From assembly GCA_022701365.1 (NCBI GenBank), contig JAKUHH010000389.1:62001-126000 (forward strand): DNA of 64,000 nucleotides. Reading direction: 5' to 3'. Under the pieces are notes generated by a model. That model had not been told where the DNA came from, did no database searches, and saw only the letters and a program-made list of their open reading frames with translations. Both the position numbers and the translations under genes were made by a program. Below are positions 21,018-31,712 of the stretch, piece by piece. The stretch's first letter is position 1. Each line of letters opens with the position of its first letter. Source of the DNA: Mycocentrospora acerina. Taxonomy: Eukaryota > Ascomycota > Dothideomycetes > Pleosporales.

Positions 21018-22959
21018 TTACTCGTCATCATCAAACTCGCTGTCGTCAGCTTCTTTGTCCTCGGTCTCTCTTTCGCCTACGCTAATTATAACCTTCTCAT
21101 CCTCGTCTAACCCCAGACCCTTCTTCAACCACCTCACCTCCTTTGGCTTCCTCTCCATCCACAATTCATTCGGGGTCCAAGTAAAGAAGCTGCACATGGT
21201 ATCCCTAACCTCATCGAGAATCGTGATGCCACTCGTAAGGGTTAGGATCCTAGCGTCCAACTTCAAGCCTATAAAGCACTCTGCTAGCACGCTCTCTTCA
21301 ACCCAGAATGTGTATTCTTTAACGTCACTGACCTTATGAGGCTTGCCATTGGGATATTTGTCTCTGGGGAGATCCCATTCGTTGCAGTCCTCAGATACCC
21401 AGATCCGGCATATGAGTTTGCCGAGAGGCTCAAGATTGCCGAGTTTGTGCTTCAGGTGCTCGTTCTGTTCGACGTAGGCTGACTTGACGGGATTGTCAGG
21501 AGGCTGAATAGCAATAACCTCAAGCCCTGTAGAGCCGTCCCTAACGACAATAATCTTGTCAGACTCCATCATTGCATACTGTTCGTCAGAAGCCATGACT
21601 GCGACACCCGTCTTGAATTTAATCCTTGCCTCTTCGTCACGAATTCCAATTTCAGCAAGCTCCATGCCGTCCCTTCTCAGATCTTGAGCCCAGGTCTTGT
21701 CGCCAGTAAACAGACCAGCGCATGACCCGCCAAAGATGGCACTCGCAGACTTGTTGAAGTCTCCAGGAAGAGCCAGGCCAGCCGAGTAGACCTTGGGGAG
21801 CTCGTATTCGGCGGTGTCACAAAGCTTGCGAGCAGTCTGAAGTTGTTCGTTGTATTCTGGACAAACCTGGTGGTAAAGGAGGTAGTTGTAAAAAGAACGA
21901 AGGACTTGGCAGGCGTTTTTGATTGCGCTCGGAGCGAAGCCGTAGTGAGTAGGATAGAATGAGGAGCTGTAGGAGGTCAGTCTATCTCTTTTGAACTTGA
22001 TTCGGGTGTCAAGCACAAAAGCTGCAACACTTACAGAAAGGCTGCTCCAACTCGGAAAAAATCGACAACCCATTGTTTCTCATCGCTGCGATCCCAAGGT
22101 ACATTATGAACAGCAAGAGCTCTGGCTATCTCCTCCGCATCCATGCCCTTCATGTCGCTCCTTGATATTCCTTGATACATGCGAACACCAGACTCCACAC
22201 CACCAAATCGCATCAACTTGTTGAAGACGTGAGCATACATTTCATGCATGCGTCGCTTCTGCTTGAACCGCTGGATGGCAATCTCAATGCGCTCGACAAA
22301 CGGCTTGTCTGGATCATACATGAGCTCTTCCTCAGCAGCCTCTTCTGGTCTGAGTGGTGGCTCCACAAAGTTATCCTCAAAGCCATTGGGCTTCATCATG
22401 TTCTTGGTCATACCTGAAGGATACTCTAGCTTCTTCTGCGGTAGCAACGGGACTGGATGCACAGCCGGCTTTCGCGAACGCGGGTCGTACGCAATCTCAC
22501 CATCGTTGTCGTCGAAAAAGTCCTTGTCCAGGCTGCACTTTCCTTGGAGCGGCACTTTGCGCATAATAGTTTTACCGTCAGGTGAGACCTTGAGGAATGC
22601 ACTCTTACGGAGAGCTGCAATGACAAGAGTTCGAGGCTTGTAGCCTCTCATTTTCTTGAAGCCGCAAATGCGACTGATGGACACTGGAAGGTTCTCGCGC
22701 CCGCCGCAACATTGCAGAAGGTGGAGGTCCGTGGTGAGGTTTTCATCGGAGAAGTAGAATTCGACCTGCGATTTATGAGCATGGTACCATTTCAAGATTA
22801 AATTGCAACACTGGCCTGGCGACGGATTGCCACACCGTCGGGGTGGTCTATATCACCATCTTTAGCCGCAGGTGAGGCTACAACAGTGTCCTCGACCAGT
22901 GTAGATAGCCCATCTAAGGATTTAATGTTTGGCGTAGTGTCTGTCGCTACAGCTGCCAT
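21018..22959 (-). CDS. La-motif / ARB1 fusion protein (Argonaute siRNA chaperone subunit)
   Basis: Three minus-strand exons: 22816-22959, 22035-22765 and 21018-21966, about 607 residues. Residues about 43-125 form a La motif (winged-helix RNA-binding fold): AIRRQVEFYFSDENL, then PVSISRICGFKKMRGYKPRT, then LRKSAFLKVSPDGKTIMRKV. Residues about 210-560 match ARB1, the subunit of the Argonaute siRNA chaperone complex known from fission yeast, which holds Argonaute with duplex siRNA and supports heterochromatin: ERIEIAIQRFKQKRRMHEMY, FGGVESGVRMYQGISRSDMK, WVVDFFRVGAAF, LRSFYNYLLYHQVCPEY and LPGDFNKSASAIFGGSCAGL. The La motif and the first part of ARB1 lie in one uninterrupted exon, so the fusion does not rest on splicing choices. 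Intron 1 (50 nt) appears to use a GC donor (GCCAGT) and ends CGCAG; it alone restores the La consensus. The C-terminus is acidic. No RRM follows the La motif. Confidence 0.88.
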
Positions 22960-23642
22960 ATTGGTCCGAACAAGATTGATGATTGTTAAGGTCAGTAGCA
23001 GAGGAATAGAATGTAGAAGGCAATGTGAGGTTATGGACAGCGTGGTACGTGATAAGGAGTAAATAAATATAGAGGGCAGCCGCATGTGTATTCAGCTGCA
23101 GGTAAGAGACAACAACTACGGCGTAAAGGCGGCAGCTACGACTTCACATGGGGGCATCCAGTTCACTCTTAATAGAATTGCCGGTGTTGGCGACAATGAG
23201 AGAAGAGACCTGCTGTTCTGGCATCATCTCAGCCTCTCGACAACGGTAGAAAAGGAAAGATACAAGCGTCTGCTGATTCAGATCTGCCAGCCAGTCTGCT
23301 TGACAATATTACGTGTGGTGCTCCCATGACGAAAGAATGTCCAAGGGGTGAAAGATTCACGTCCCCTTCATTGAACAATTTTGGAGAATTACAGGTACCA
23401 CTCCGTCCTGGTGTTTCAGACTAGCATAACCGGATAGTTCGCGTGCTTCCACAGAATTTAAGCAGAAACGTGCAGGAATTAACCATGAGACATGAGAAAG
23501 GAGTGGCAGTGCTGGATCTGAATCACTGCGCTTCCATCGAGCCACCCTGCTGACTCGCCTACGCGGGGTTCCCCACCATAAGCTGAGCTCCACGACAGCT
23601 CCCCTCAACACCAGCCACCAGCCACATCTCCGTCATTCAGCC
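22960..23642. promoter_or_regulatory. Divergent intergenic region La-ARB1 / inositol polyphosphate kinase
   Basis: About 680 bp between two start codons facing away from each other. No coding frame of interest and no evident TATA box; presumably contains both promoters. Confidence 0.45.
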
Positions 23643-24702
23643 ATGTCTGCCCGAACCTTTGACGCCTCCAAGCTGCAAGCGTTTGGCAACGCAGCTGCCG
23701 GCCAGTGAGTCCTCTTCAAACCCTCTCTGTAACCACGCCCAGACTCACCCTCAATCTAGCGATGGCGTCCTCAGTGACGAGTCTGGCGCTGTAGTCGTCA
23801 AGCCCTGCACCGCCGCCGAGATCTCTTTCTATGAGTCAGTCACGGCGTCCCATCCCGATCTCGCGGTCCACCTGCCCACTTTCATGGGTCAGGTGTCTCT
23901 GTCCACCGATCAGGCCTCAACAGTCGATACAGGTGTCATTGAAGCCGCTGATGGCACCGTGCAACGCCTACACGGCAAGCAGCTGGCAACAGACCTACAC
24001 ATTGTGCTGGAGAATATTACACACGGGTTCAAGAAGCCCAATGTGCTGGACTTGAAGCTCGGCGCGCAGCTCTGGGACGAGGCTGCGAAGCCTGAAAAGA
24101 GGGCGCGCCTAGATGCTGTGAGTTTGTCAACAACGAGCTCGAGTCTGGGATTCAGGATTGCGGGTATGCGTACATGGAAGGGGGACAACCCACCAGACGT
24201 TCCTGAAGACTTGAAGCAGTTTGTCGACGTGGACAAGGAGAGCGGGTACTGGGTGTACAATAAGTTGTATGGTCGCAAGTTCAATGCTACCGACATCAGG
24301 GAGGGCTTCGAGTCGTATCTGCTACCTGGAACATCAGGCGCAAAGAAGGAACAAGAGATCGAGAGGGCAAAGGAGGTGCTCAAGTACTTCCTAGGAGAAG
24401 TCAAAGACATTCAGAAGGCATTTGAGAGCAAGGAGAGCCGCATGTACGGTGCAAGCATTCTGCTTGTATACGAGGGTGATCTCGAAGAGTACAACAAGAC
24501 AAGCGAGATACTGGCATCTGTAGAGTCAAACGAAGAGCAAGACGAAGATGACGACGATGACGATGAGGCGTCGCTACCAAAGTTAGCGGCAGTCAAGATG
24601 ATTGACTTTGCTCATGCGACATGGCATCCTGGGCAAGGGCCAGACGAGAACGCTATCAAGGGGATGCGGAGCACAATTGACATATTGGAGAAGTTCTTTT
24701 GA
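23643..24702 (+). CDS. Inositol polyphosphate multikinase (IPK2/ARG82-type)
   Basis: A kinase of the IPK family that phosphorylates inositol phosphates on the route from IP3 to IP5 and, in yeast, also acts with the ArgR-Mcm1 transcription complex. Two exons, 23643-23704 and 23760-24702, give about 334 residues, typical of fungal IPMK. The catalytic signature PxxxDxKxG is present as PNVLDLKLG, the substrate/fold motif appears as SSLGFRIAGMRTWKG, and the metal-binding end motif as VKMIDFAHATWHPG. An acidic insert EDDDDDDE lies just before it, as seen in several fungal homologues. The junction gives AAAGHDGVLSDESG. Nuclear or cytoplasmic. Confidence 0.93.
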
Positions 24703-24941
24703 TGGAAGTGGAGGGGTCGTGGAACAAGTATAGATTTAATGAGACTTCAGTCTTGCAACGAAAGCACCGAGCTTTTACAAGGCGCAAGACCAACATGAAC
24801 ACTTTTTGTCCTACAGAGTACCCCGTCCATTCAAGACAATCTTAGTGGTATCCTAGGCCTGTCAATCTGGAACCACTATACTGCCAACTCTACCATTCCA
24901 CCCTCACTTCCACACCACCATCTCGCACTCCTCCCTCCTCT

Positions 24942-26603
24942 CTAACTAACAAGCCCAGGCACATCCTCGGGCCAGCTCCCCAACACCATAGCATTCACCG
25001 GCGTCTGTCCTGGCTGCGGACTCAACAACCGAATCTTCCTCTTCGCCTCATCCACATCCGCCACATACACATAGCCCCTCACACTCGAGTCGCGAATCAC
25101 ACGGTGCTTGTCCATGTGGCTTGCCGTCGTAATGGCAAGCAAGCAGTTTTGAATCTGCGCTGTGGGCGTGATTTTCTCATAGATGGCTGACTCGTGGTCG
25201 AGCTCGTCGGCGTCGCCGGGGAGGAAGGCTGCGTTGGGGTTTCCTATTGTGGGTAGGGTGGAGTTAGCATGTGATTAAACAGAGCAGTTATTTTTTTGTC
25301 ATGATTTTTTTTGGGAGGGGATTTGGGCTCAGGTTCAAGGGCGAGGGAGGGACAGACCTTCGACAATGCGGAAGATGTGGATGTCGGAGAAGTCTGCGGT
25401 TTGGCTGCTGGGTGCTAGGGCGTTTTCGCCGTGGCCGAAGAAGTACTCGCGCATTTGTGAGTGGCGGAGGGTTTGCATGTAGGTTTCTGAGCGGTCGACG
25501 CAGCCGCCGGATTTGTCGAGGCGGATTACGCTGACGAACTCGTCGGCGGGGCGGTTGGTATAGCGGCGTGTGAGGTCGTTGTGGAGGCGTTCGGAGCCAA
25601 TGGTTATGAGGATGTTGACTGTAGGATGTCAGTGTATGCTTGTACTGGGACAGGTGGGTCAGGGAAGAGGGTGTGAGTTGGAGACAGGCGAGGCAGGGTT
25701 ATGCTGTCCGTTGACGACGACAAGAGGTGAGGGAAAGTCGCCAGGCATAAATTGCAAGACATCACACGCACCAGAAAACTCGGAAACAATATGCTCTATG
25801 TTCTCGTACACCCCCGCCTTCCCATGGCTGATGGTGCCCGAGCTATCGATGATGAAGCCAGACTGTTTGCTTGCTTTGTCCTCCTCCAATCTGCTCGTAA
25901 CAGCAAGAGCCATGCGCGTCACCAGCGGTCTAAACAGCTTCCCTTCCTCTGGGTCCTTCAGCCCGTAGTGATATACCAGCGGCATCTTCACAGGTGTCGG
26001 ACTCGGTCCTGAGATGGGACTATTCCCCCAGCCCTCTTCAATATCCAGAATCGACGAGAACGCGGCGGCAGAGAAGGAACCCGGCACGCTCAGCATGCCT
26101 TGTCGAGGATCAAGGTTGATCACCATGGGCTGCCTGCCACTCTTGATCGCGTACGACGTGAGTGTTCTCACAAGGGTTGTCTTCCCCGCATTCTCAGGCC
26201 CCACGACCAGAACCCGTGGACCCATCTCCACGCTGCCGCCAGCCGTGCTCCTATCCCTCAGCGACTCGAGCGCAAAGTGCAGATTAGCGTAGCTCATCAT
26301 AGGCGTCTCCTCGGCAACATAGTCGGACTCGACCTCGCCGCCAATTTCAATCTTACAGCCATGCCATGTGTATATGGCACCTTTTGTACCTTGGAACGTG
26401 TATGTGTTGGAGGGTGCGAGTTCAGTGCCGAAGAACTCGGCGGTTCCTGACTGCAGCCTCACTGTGACTGTGCGAGAGAAGCCGACTTCGAAGCGATACT
26501 CGGTGTTGGCAAAGAGCTCTTGGATGCGCGTAGCGGTTGCCGTTGGAACGTTAAGCGGCTCGGCAGCTTGAGGCGCTAGATTGAGGCCTGGAAGGGAGAT
26601 CAT
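24942..26603 (-). CDS. CLP1: mRNA cleavage and polyadenylation factor CLP1
   Basis: Clp1 is an ATP-binding subunit of cleavage factor IA, acting in pre-mRNA 3' end formation; animal orthologues are RNA 5'-kinases. Three minus-strand exons: 25772-26603, 25358-25618 and 24942-25243, about 464 residues. The N-terminal beta domain is followed by a P-loop, GPENAGKTT (residues about 135-143), then NLDPRQGMLSVPGSFS and a Clp1-type C-terminal domain. Junction 1 (GTGCGT donor) restores SEFSVNILITIGSERLHNDL; junction 2 restores IVEGNPNAAFLPGD. It is divergent from the GH125 gene with about 520 bp between start codons. Confidence 0.95.
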
Positions 26604-27122
26604 GGTGAGAGGTCGTTGCGCAGTCCAGAGCGCCGACTAGTATGAGCAATAGTGAATGTTCCAGGGAACACTTTGGGCCGTTTCTGGCTGTAGTTGTACA
26701 AGAGGCAGAGCGCACACTTGAGAAAATCAGTCTTGGTATTCTAGGTTGTTGGAGGTTGGTATCAGGAAGCTCTTCGATGTACAAGCACGAGAAGGAAAGG
26801 CGCACAGGCCACAGTGGAGATGCGGCCGAATCGCGCGCTCATTGGTCGTGCCTGAGCGACGTATCGACAACCTCAAACAACAGTTGCACGGGTTCGAAGC
26901 GCTAAGACTACTCATCTATCGAAGTTGAGAGAGCTGCAACTTGTCGATAACCGCTACGTCAGAACCACCCCAATTCCCAGTCACCACTTTCCATATACAA
27001 GCAGAGCTGCTCCAAACTCTCCGCATAGCTTGCACTACCAAAGCGGCGAGCCTCGAGCACAACGTCTTCCCATCTAGCTTCTCCAAGACTGGCCTCGCTG
27101 CCAGTAGGTTCTACTTGGAGAA
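26604..27122. promoter_or_regulatory. Divergent intergenic region CLP1 / GH125
   Basis: About 520 bp between divergent start codons. No gene-like frame seen; presumed promoters of both genes. Confidence 0.45.
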
Positions 27123-28854
27123 ATGAGATCGTCGTCTGTTTTCTTGGGGGCGGTCCTCCCTCTCGTCTCTGCTGGCCTCAACAACGTCGCCGGACAAGAG
27201 CCCTTGCCGCCACTTGATCCAATTAAATATCAGGCAGCTTGCCCAGACTACAAAAACTATGCTATGCGGACACAGTATGTTTGTCCTGTCGACTTGAGCC
27301 TTCCTTGATTGACCTCGAGCAGTCCACCTTTCAGTGAAGGTCCACTCAAGCTCCCGTTCCAACGCCCAGCAAAGTACTGCAGGACGTTCGAATCTCCCCG
27401 TGTGGAAGAGGTTATACAGGACATGAACAAAAAGTTGGTCGACAAAGATCTTGCTCGAATTTTTGAAAATGCCTTCCCAAACACATTGGACACAACTGTT
27501 AGGTGGCACGTGGATGGTACGGTGAAGCATAAAGCATCCAAGAGATACTGGGATCCAGCAGCTTGGAAAGGACCTCAGAGTTTCATAGTAACAGGTGATA
27601 TCAACGCTGAATGGCTACGCGATTCCACAAACCAATTGGCGCAGTATCAGCTTCTAGCAAAGAAAGATAAGGAAATCCATCAACTCATTTTGGGGGCTAT
27701 CAACACCCAAGCGGAGTACGTCATTGGATCCCCATACTGCAACGCCTTTCAACCACCTCCACCAAGCGGTCTCAACCCGACATTTCAAAGTGGCGAGGAC
27801 CTTGTCCATCCCGCGTACGAGCAGTCCTTCGTCTTTGAATGCAAGTACGAGCTAGATTCTCTTGCACACTTCCTTTCGCTCTCGAACCAATTCTACAACC
27901 ACACCGGGTCCACAGAGTTCTTAAACGGCCGCTGGCTACTCGCTCTAGACACATTGCTAAATGTGCTCACTGCGGAATCGAAGCCTACTTTCAGCGAGAA
28001 AACTGGCGCGTACCAGGGCAACGAATACACGTTTCAGCGCCAGACCAACATCGGCACCGAAACACTGAGCCTCAGCGGAGTAGGCAACCCCTTGAACAAC
28101 GGCACAGGGCTTATCCGCAGTGCATTTCGACCCAGCGACGATGCCACAATCCTAGGCTTCCTAATTCCCGCCAACGCCATGGTCTCAGTGGAGCTCAAGC
28201 GCACGGCTGCTTTGCTGCTGAAAGCAGGTAAAAAGCACATCGCCGAGCAAGTCCTCACCTGGGGCGAAACCATATCCAAGGGCGTTTGGGAACACGGCGT
28301 AGTACAGCACAAAAAGTACGGTCAAGTCTTCGCCTTTGAGGTCGACGGCTACGGCTCCTCAATCATCATGGATGACGCAAATCTTCCTTCGCTTCTCGCA
28401 TTGCCTTTGCTAGGCTTCGTCGATGTGGATAACAAGGTCTACCAGAACACGCGCAAGATGATCCTTGAGAAGAACGGGAACCCGTATTTCCTGTCTGGCG
28501 ATGATTTCGGCGGTATCGGTGGTCCGCACGTAGGATTGCAGAACGCGTGGCCAATGAGTGTGCTTGTGCAGGCCATGACTAGCAATGATGACGACGAAAT
28601 TATGAAGTGTGTTAATGCGGTGAAGAACGTTAGTCGATTGGGACTTGTGCATGAGACCATTAACGTTAGCCGCGGGAAGGATTATACTCGTGAGTTGGTT
28701 CTTGTTGTTACTATATGGAGAGCAAGATTGCTAACAGTACATAGGTCCCTGGTTTGCGTGGGCAAACTCTGTGTTCGCGCAGACGATTTTGGATCTGGCG
28801 CAAAGGAAGCCGCACTTGCTGTTTGGATCTGGCGCAAAGCCTTACGTACTATGA
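27123..28854 (+). CDS. Secreted GH125 exo-alpha-1,6-mannosidase-like protein (MUG157 family)
   Basis: A glycoside hydrolase of family 125, which removes alpha-1,6-linked mannose, probably acting on cell-wall or glycoprotein mannan. Three exons: 27123-27274, 27323-28689 and 28745-28854, about 542 residues. An N-terminal signal peptide is visible (hydrophobic SSVFLGAVLPLVSAG after MR). Family motifs are FIVTGDINAEWLRDSTNQ, with the conserved acidic residue region; FAFEVDGYGSSIIMDDANLP; and SGDDFGGIGGPHVGLQNAWP. The final exon restores DYTRPWFAWANSVFAQTIL and ends KPYVL. Within that exon, GGATCTGGCGCAAAG occurs twice 39 bp apart, duplicating the codons but in different frames. Known members include fungal homologues of S. 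pombe Mug157, up-regulated in meiosis. Confidence 0.93.
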
Positions 28855-30610
28855 GGGAGGAGAGAAGGGTCGCCACAGTTAATATGCATCAATCTAATAT
28901 ACTCCCGCTGACGGCTAGCGTATCGAGGTGTCACTCCCACATCTCTATGAATATGTCGATCAGCATACGACACTATTAACACAATTATTGTGAATCTCGG
29001 GTATTGCCGCAAATGGGTAGAATTTCACACTCTAAGTGAAAACAAAAGGGAGCGTTGCATTTGGATTGGCGTTTTGACGTTCCAGGTGCAATACTTGTCA
29101 AATCGCAGTACACGACGGCAGGGATGCAACAGTGGTCACCTACCTCACCATAGATCCACTGGCACGCTGCGTGAGTAAGACGAGGGGAAAAATCTTTGTA
29201 ATCACAGTCTTATCGATGAATACAAATGATCGTCATTCAAATTGCCTATACGACAAAAAATGTGGTGATCACTTGCAATATGAGTATCAATGCTGGGACT
29301 GATGACCATACTAAATGCAACGGATGAACACTAAATATTGACTTTGAGACCTGGCACGTCGCAGATATATGATATATCAATATGTAGCACTTTGCGGGTA
29401 ACACATGTGGCTGTAAGAACCTGTTAAAAACCTGTTAAGAACCTGTTAAAAACCTGTTAAGAACCTGTTAAAAACCTACTAAGAACCTGTTAAAAACCTG
29501 TTAAAAACCTGTTGTAGTACTTAATCTTAGAAGTTAAAGACCTCCTAATACTAGAACTATAAAAAACCAAACTTAAGATTAGTTTCTAGAGACAAATTAA
29601 TATTGATGAAATAAAATTACTTTGTAATTGAGATATTTATGAATAAACTAGATTTAAACTTGTCAGGTAATAAGCCGCTTAAATAACAGGATTAAGTAGG
29701 TACTTTGAAAGCAATGGTTTCACTTGCTAATAAAAATGTTAGAGAGATTTAGTGAGTCCTTCTTTTATTGTTAGGTAAGTTAGATTAAATATTAAAGGGT
29801 GAGCCTACTCATCATATAATTTTAACTTACTATGCTAAAGTTATGATAGTCATATAAATATTTTTTACTAAAAAGCTCAGCTTGTAAGGGACAATTGTTA
29901 CAATCAGGTTCTACAACCTCTAGGCTAGAACTAGGAAGGTAAATATCGCTAAACTCATGGAAAATAAGAGCTAACCCCTTTCGTAAAGAGCAGTTATGTA
30001 ACTAGCTTAACTCTTAGCATAGTAAGCTGCAAGTATATAATTGTAACGACGCAGGTAAGTAGTGAGTGATCTGAATTGGGCCAGAATCCACTACGAGACA
30101 TATGAGAGTGCTAGGCCAGGAAGGTATACTAAAGATACTATTTTCTACACCTATAAGTCTTGTACGAAAGGATACAGAACAACTATATTATAAAGGTACT
30201 TTGCCTGCGTCCTTAAATACTCGAGATTGCTTCAATGAACACGACGGATGCCCAGTTGAAGGACGTCAGATTCACCGGTACAAGCTGCGGCCAGGTGCAC
30301 ATATAATAGTTAACAAAGGACTTGGGGCGCCAAAACAAGTCTAGACTTTCGTTCAAAATAATTCGTATCGAGCTGTTTAAGCACTGCAAGTTAATCATAG
30401 AAGTATTCGTGCTAAGCTCAATTGACCTCTTCGACGCTTCGGCCGACACGGTGATTATTTACGCTAAAATCGTTCTTGAAGCATGTTTCGATTTGATGAA
30501 TTTGTATGAATCTATGGTGAATAACATTCTGCTCAGCAGCAAAACAATAGCACAGATATTGAATTTTTTAGAATACTTATTTATCATTCTGCCTTTATTC
30601 TCCAGGTCGG
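28855..30610. other. AT-rich, decayed intergenic DNA (island left part)
   Basis: About 1.75 kb that becomes strongly AT-rich from about 29380, rich in TTA, TAA and CTA and poor in open frames. It contains the 11-bp tandem repeat listed separately. The composition is what one expects of transposon remains altered by RIP, but no transposase or polymerase motif could be read. Confidence 0.6.
29418..29513 (+). repeat. 11-bp tandem repeat AACCTGTTAA(A/G)
   Basis: About nine head-to-tail units alternating between AACCTGTTAAA and AACCTGTTAAG, with one CCTACTAAG variant (G-to-A/T change). Located at the border where the AT-rich DNA starts. Confidence 0.95.
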
Positions 30611-31060
30611 TCACATGGGAATAAGAGATAAATCGCCTTTGAAAGGGGCCTGGAATATGACTTCCCGTTCCTTAATTCTCCAATCCTCGTGCCCATCAAA
30701 GACATCCTTGACCAGTTTATCTTTATACATTCCCCAAGCCGTCACTTCCTTGCCTTCGTGAGGCCCGGTACCGAAATGAACAGCCGTTGCGTAAGTCGAG
30801 GCTGTGGCCGTCTTCTCGCTAGTGAGCTCAATAAGCTGTGTGCTCAGAGCGTGCTGTGTTTGAAGAGCCCCGACCATGCTCCGCACTTTCTCCACTAAGG
30901 CAGATACACCCTCAATACGTCCGATTGGCTCAGGGAAGGATGCCTTAACATCTTCTACAAACGCTTGTGAGAAGAGTGTCCAGTCTCCAAGGTCGATGCC
31001 AAGACAATAACGTGCAATGGAATTTCGAATAAGTTCATGATCGGAGACGATTGGCGACAT
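30611..31060 (-). CDS. SnoaL-like / NTF2-fold small enzyme or binding protein
   Basis: A single-exon, 149-residue protein of the SnoaL-like NTF2 superfamily. The N-terminal pattern HELIRNSIARYCLGIDLGDW, the middle Ala/His-rich strand (LQTQHALSTQLIELTSEKTA) and the closing DGHEDWRIKEREVIFQAP are typical; members include polyketide cyclases, dehydratases and isomerases of secondary metabolism, as well as many of unknown activity. It lies divergent to an NAD(P)-dependent epimerase-like gene, 650 bp away, in an otherwise decayed region. A joint metabolic role is inference. Confidence 0.82.
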   Translation of the reverse strand: MSPIVSDHELIRNSIARYCLGIDLGDWTLFSQAFVEDVKASFPEPIGRIEGVSALVEKVRSMVGALQTQHALSTQLIELTSEKTATASTYATAVHFGTGPHEGKEVTAWGMYKDKLVKDVFDGHEDWRIKEREVIFQAPFKGDLSLIPM

Positions 31061-31712
31061 GATTTATCCTAGCAGAGGAATATGAGTGAAGTGAAAAGGT
31101 TGTTGTGGTGACAACTATCTGTGAAAGGTAACTGTTGATGGCAATAGAATCAAGATAAAACAGAAAAGGTTGTCGAATTTAAAGGCAACCTCGAGCAGAG
31201 GTGTCAGTATTGTAGCGTCTGTAAATTACAAACAACCTTGTTTGGTCACAACCACTTCTCTACTAATGCTACTCAAGGTGACAAATATACTATAAAATGT
31301 GCAAAAACATCTCGGCGCTTTTACAAATCATCCCTGTCGCAAGTCACTTGCACTGGATTTCTGGATTTAAGAGTGAGCCAAGAACAGAAAAGCCAACAGT
31401 ATCTCCGGATAAGGACAATTAAGCCGTTATCATTCCGAAAAGAGCTATATAGGGCAGATCTAAGGCATAGGATTATGAATCAGGCTTACTGTTGAGCATT
31501 ATAGCCATGGCATGGCATTCAGCTCCGTATCCACAACATACATCTCAGTCTTTTCATTGGATCTTACAGATGTAAAACTAAGTGACTATGAAAGGACAAT
31601 TTGCTGTCATTAAGATAATGTACATTTTCTAACATAACTATATAACATCTGAAATTGTTGCCTTACAACTACAGCTCTAAGTTGAATTTTACCTCTCTTG
31701 ATTTCTACCCAG
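31061..31712. promoter_or_regulatory. Divergent intergenic region SnoaL-like / epimerase-like
   Basis: About 650 bp of AT-rich sequence between divergent start codons. It contains no gene I can support; presumably both promoters. Confidence 0.45.
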
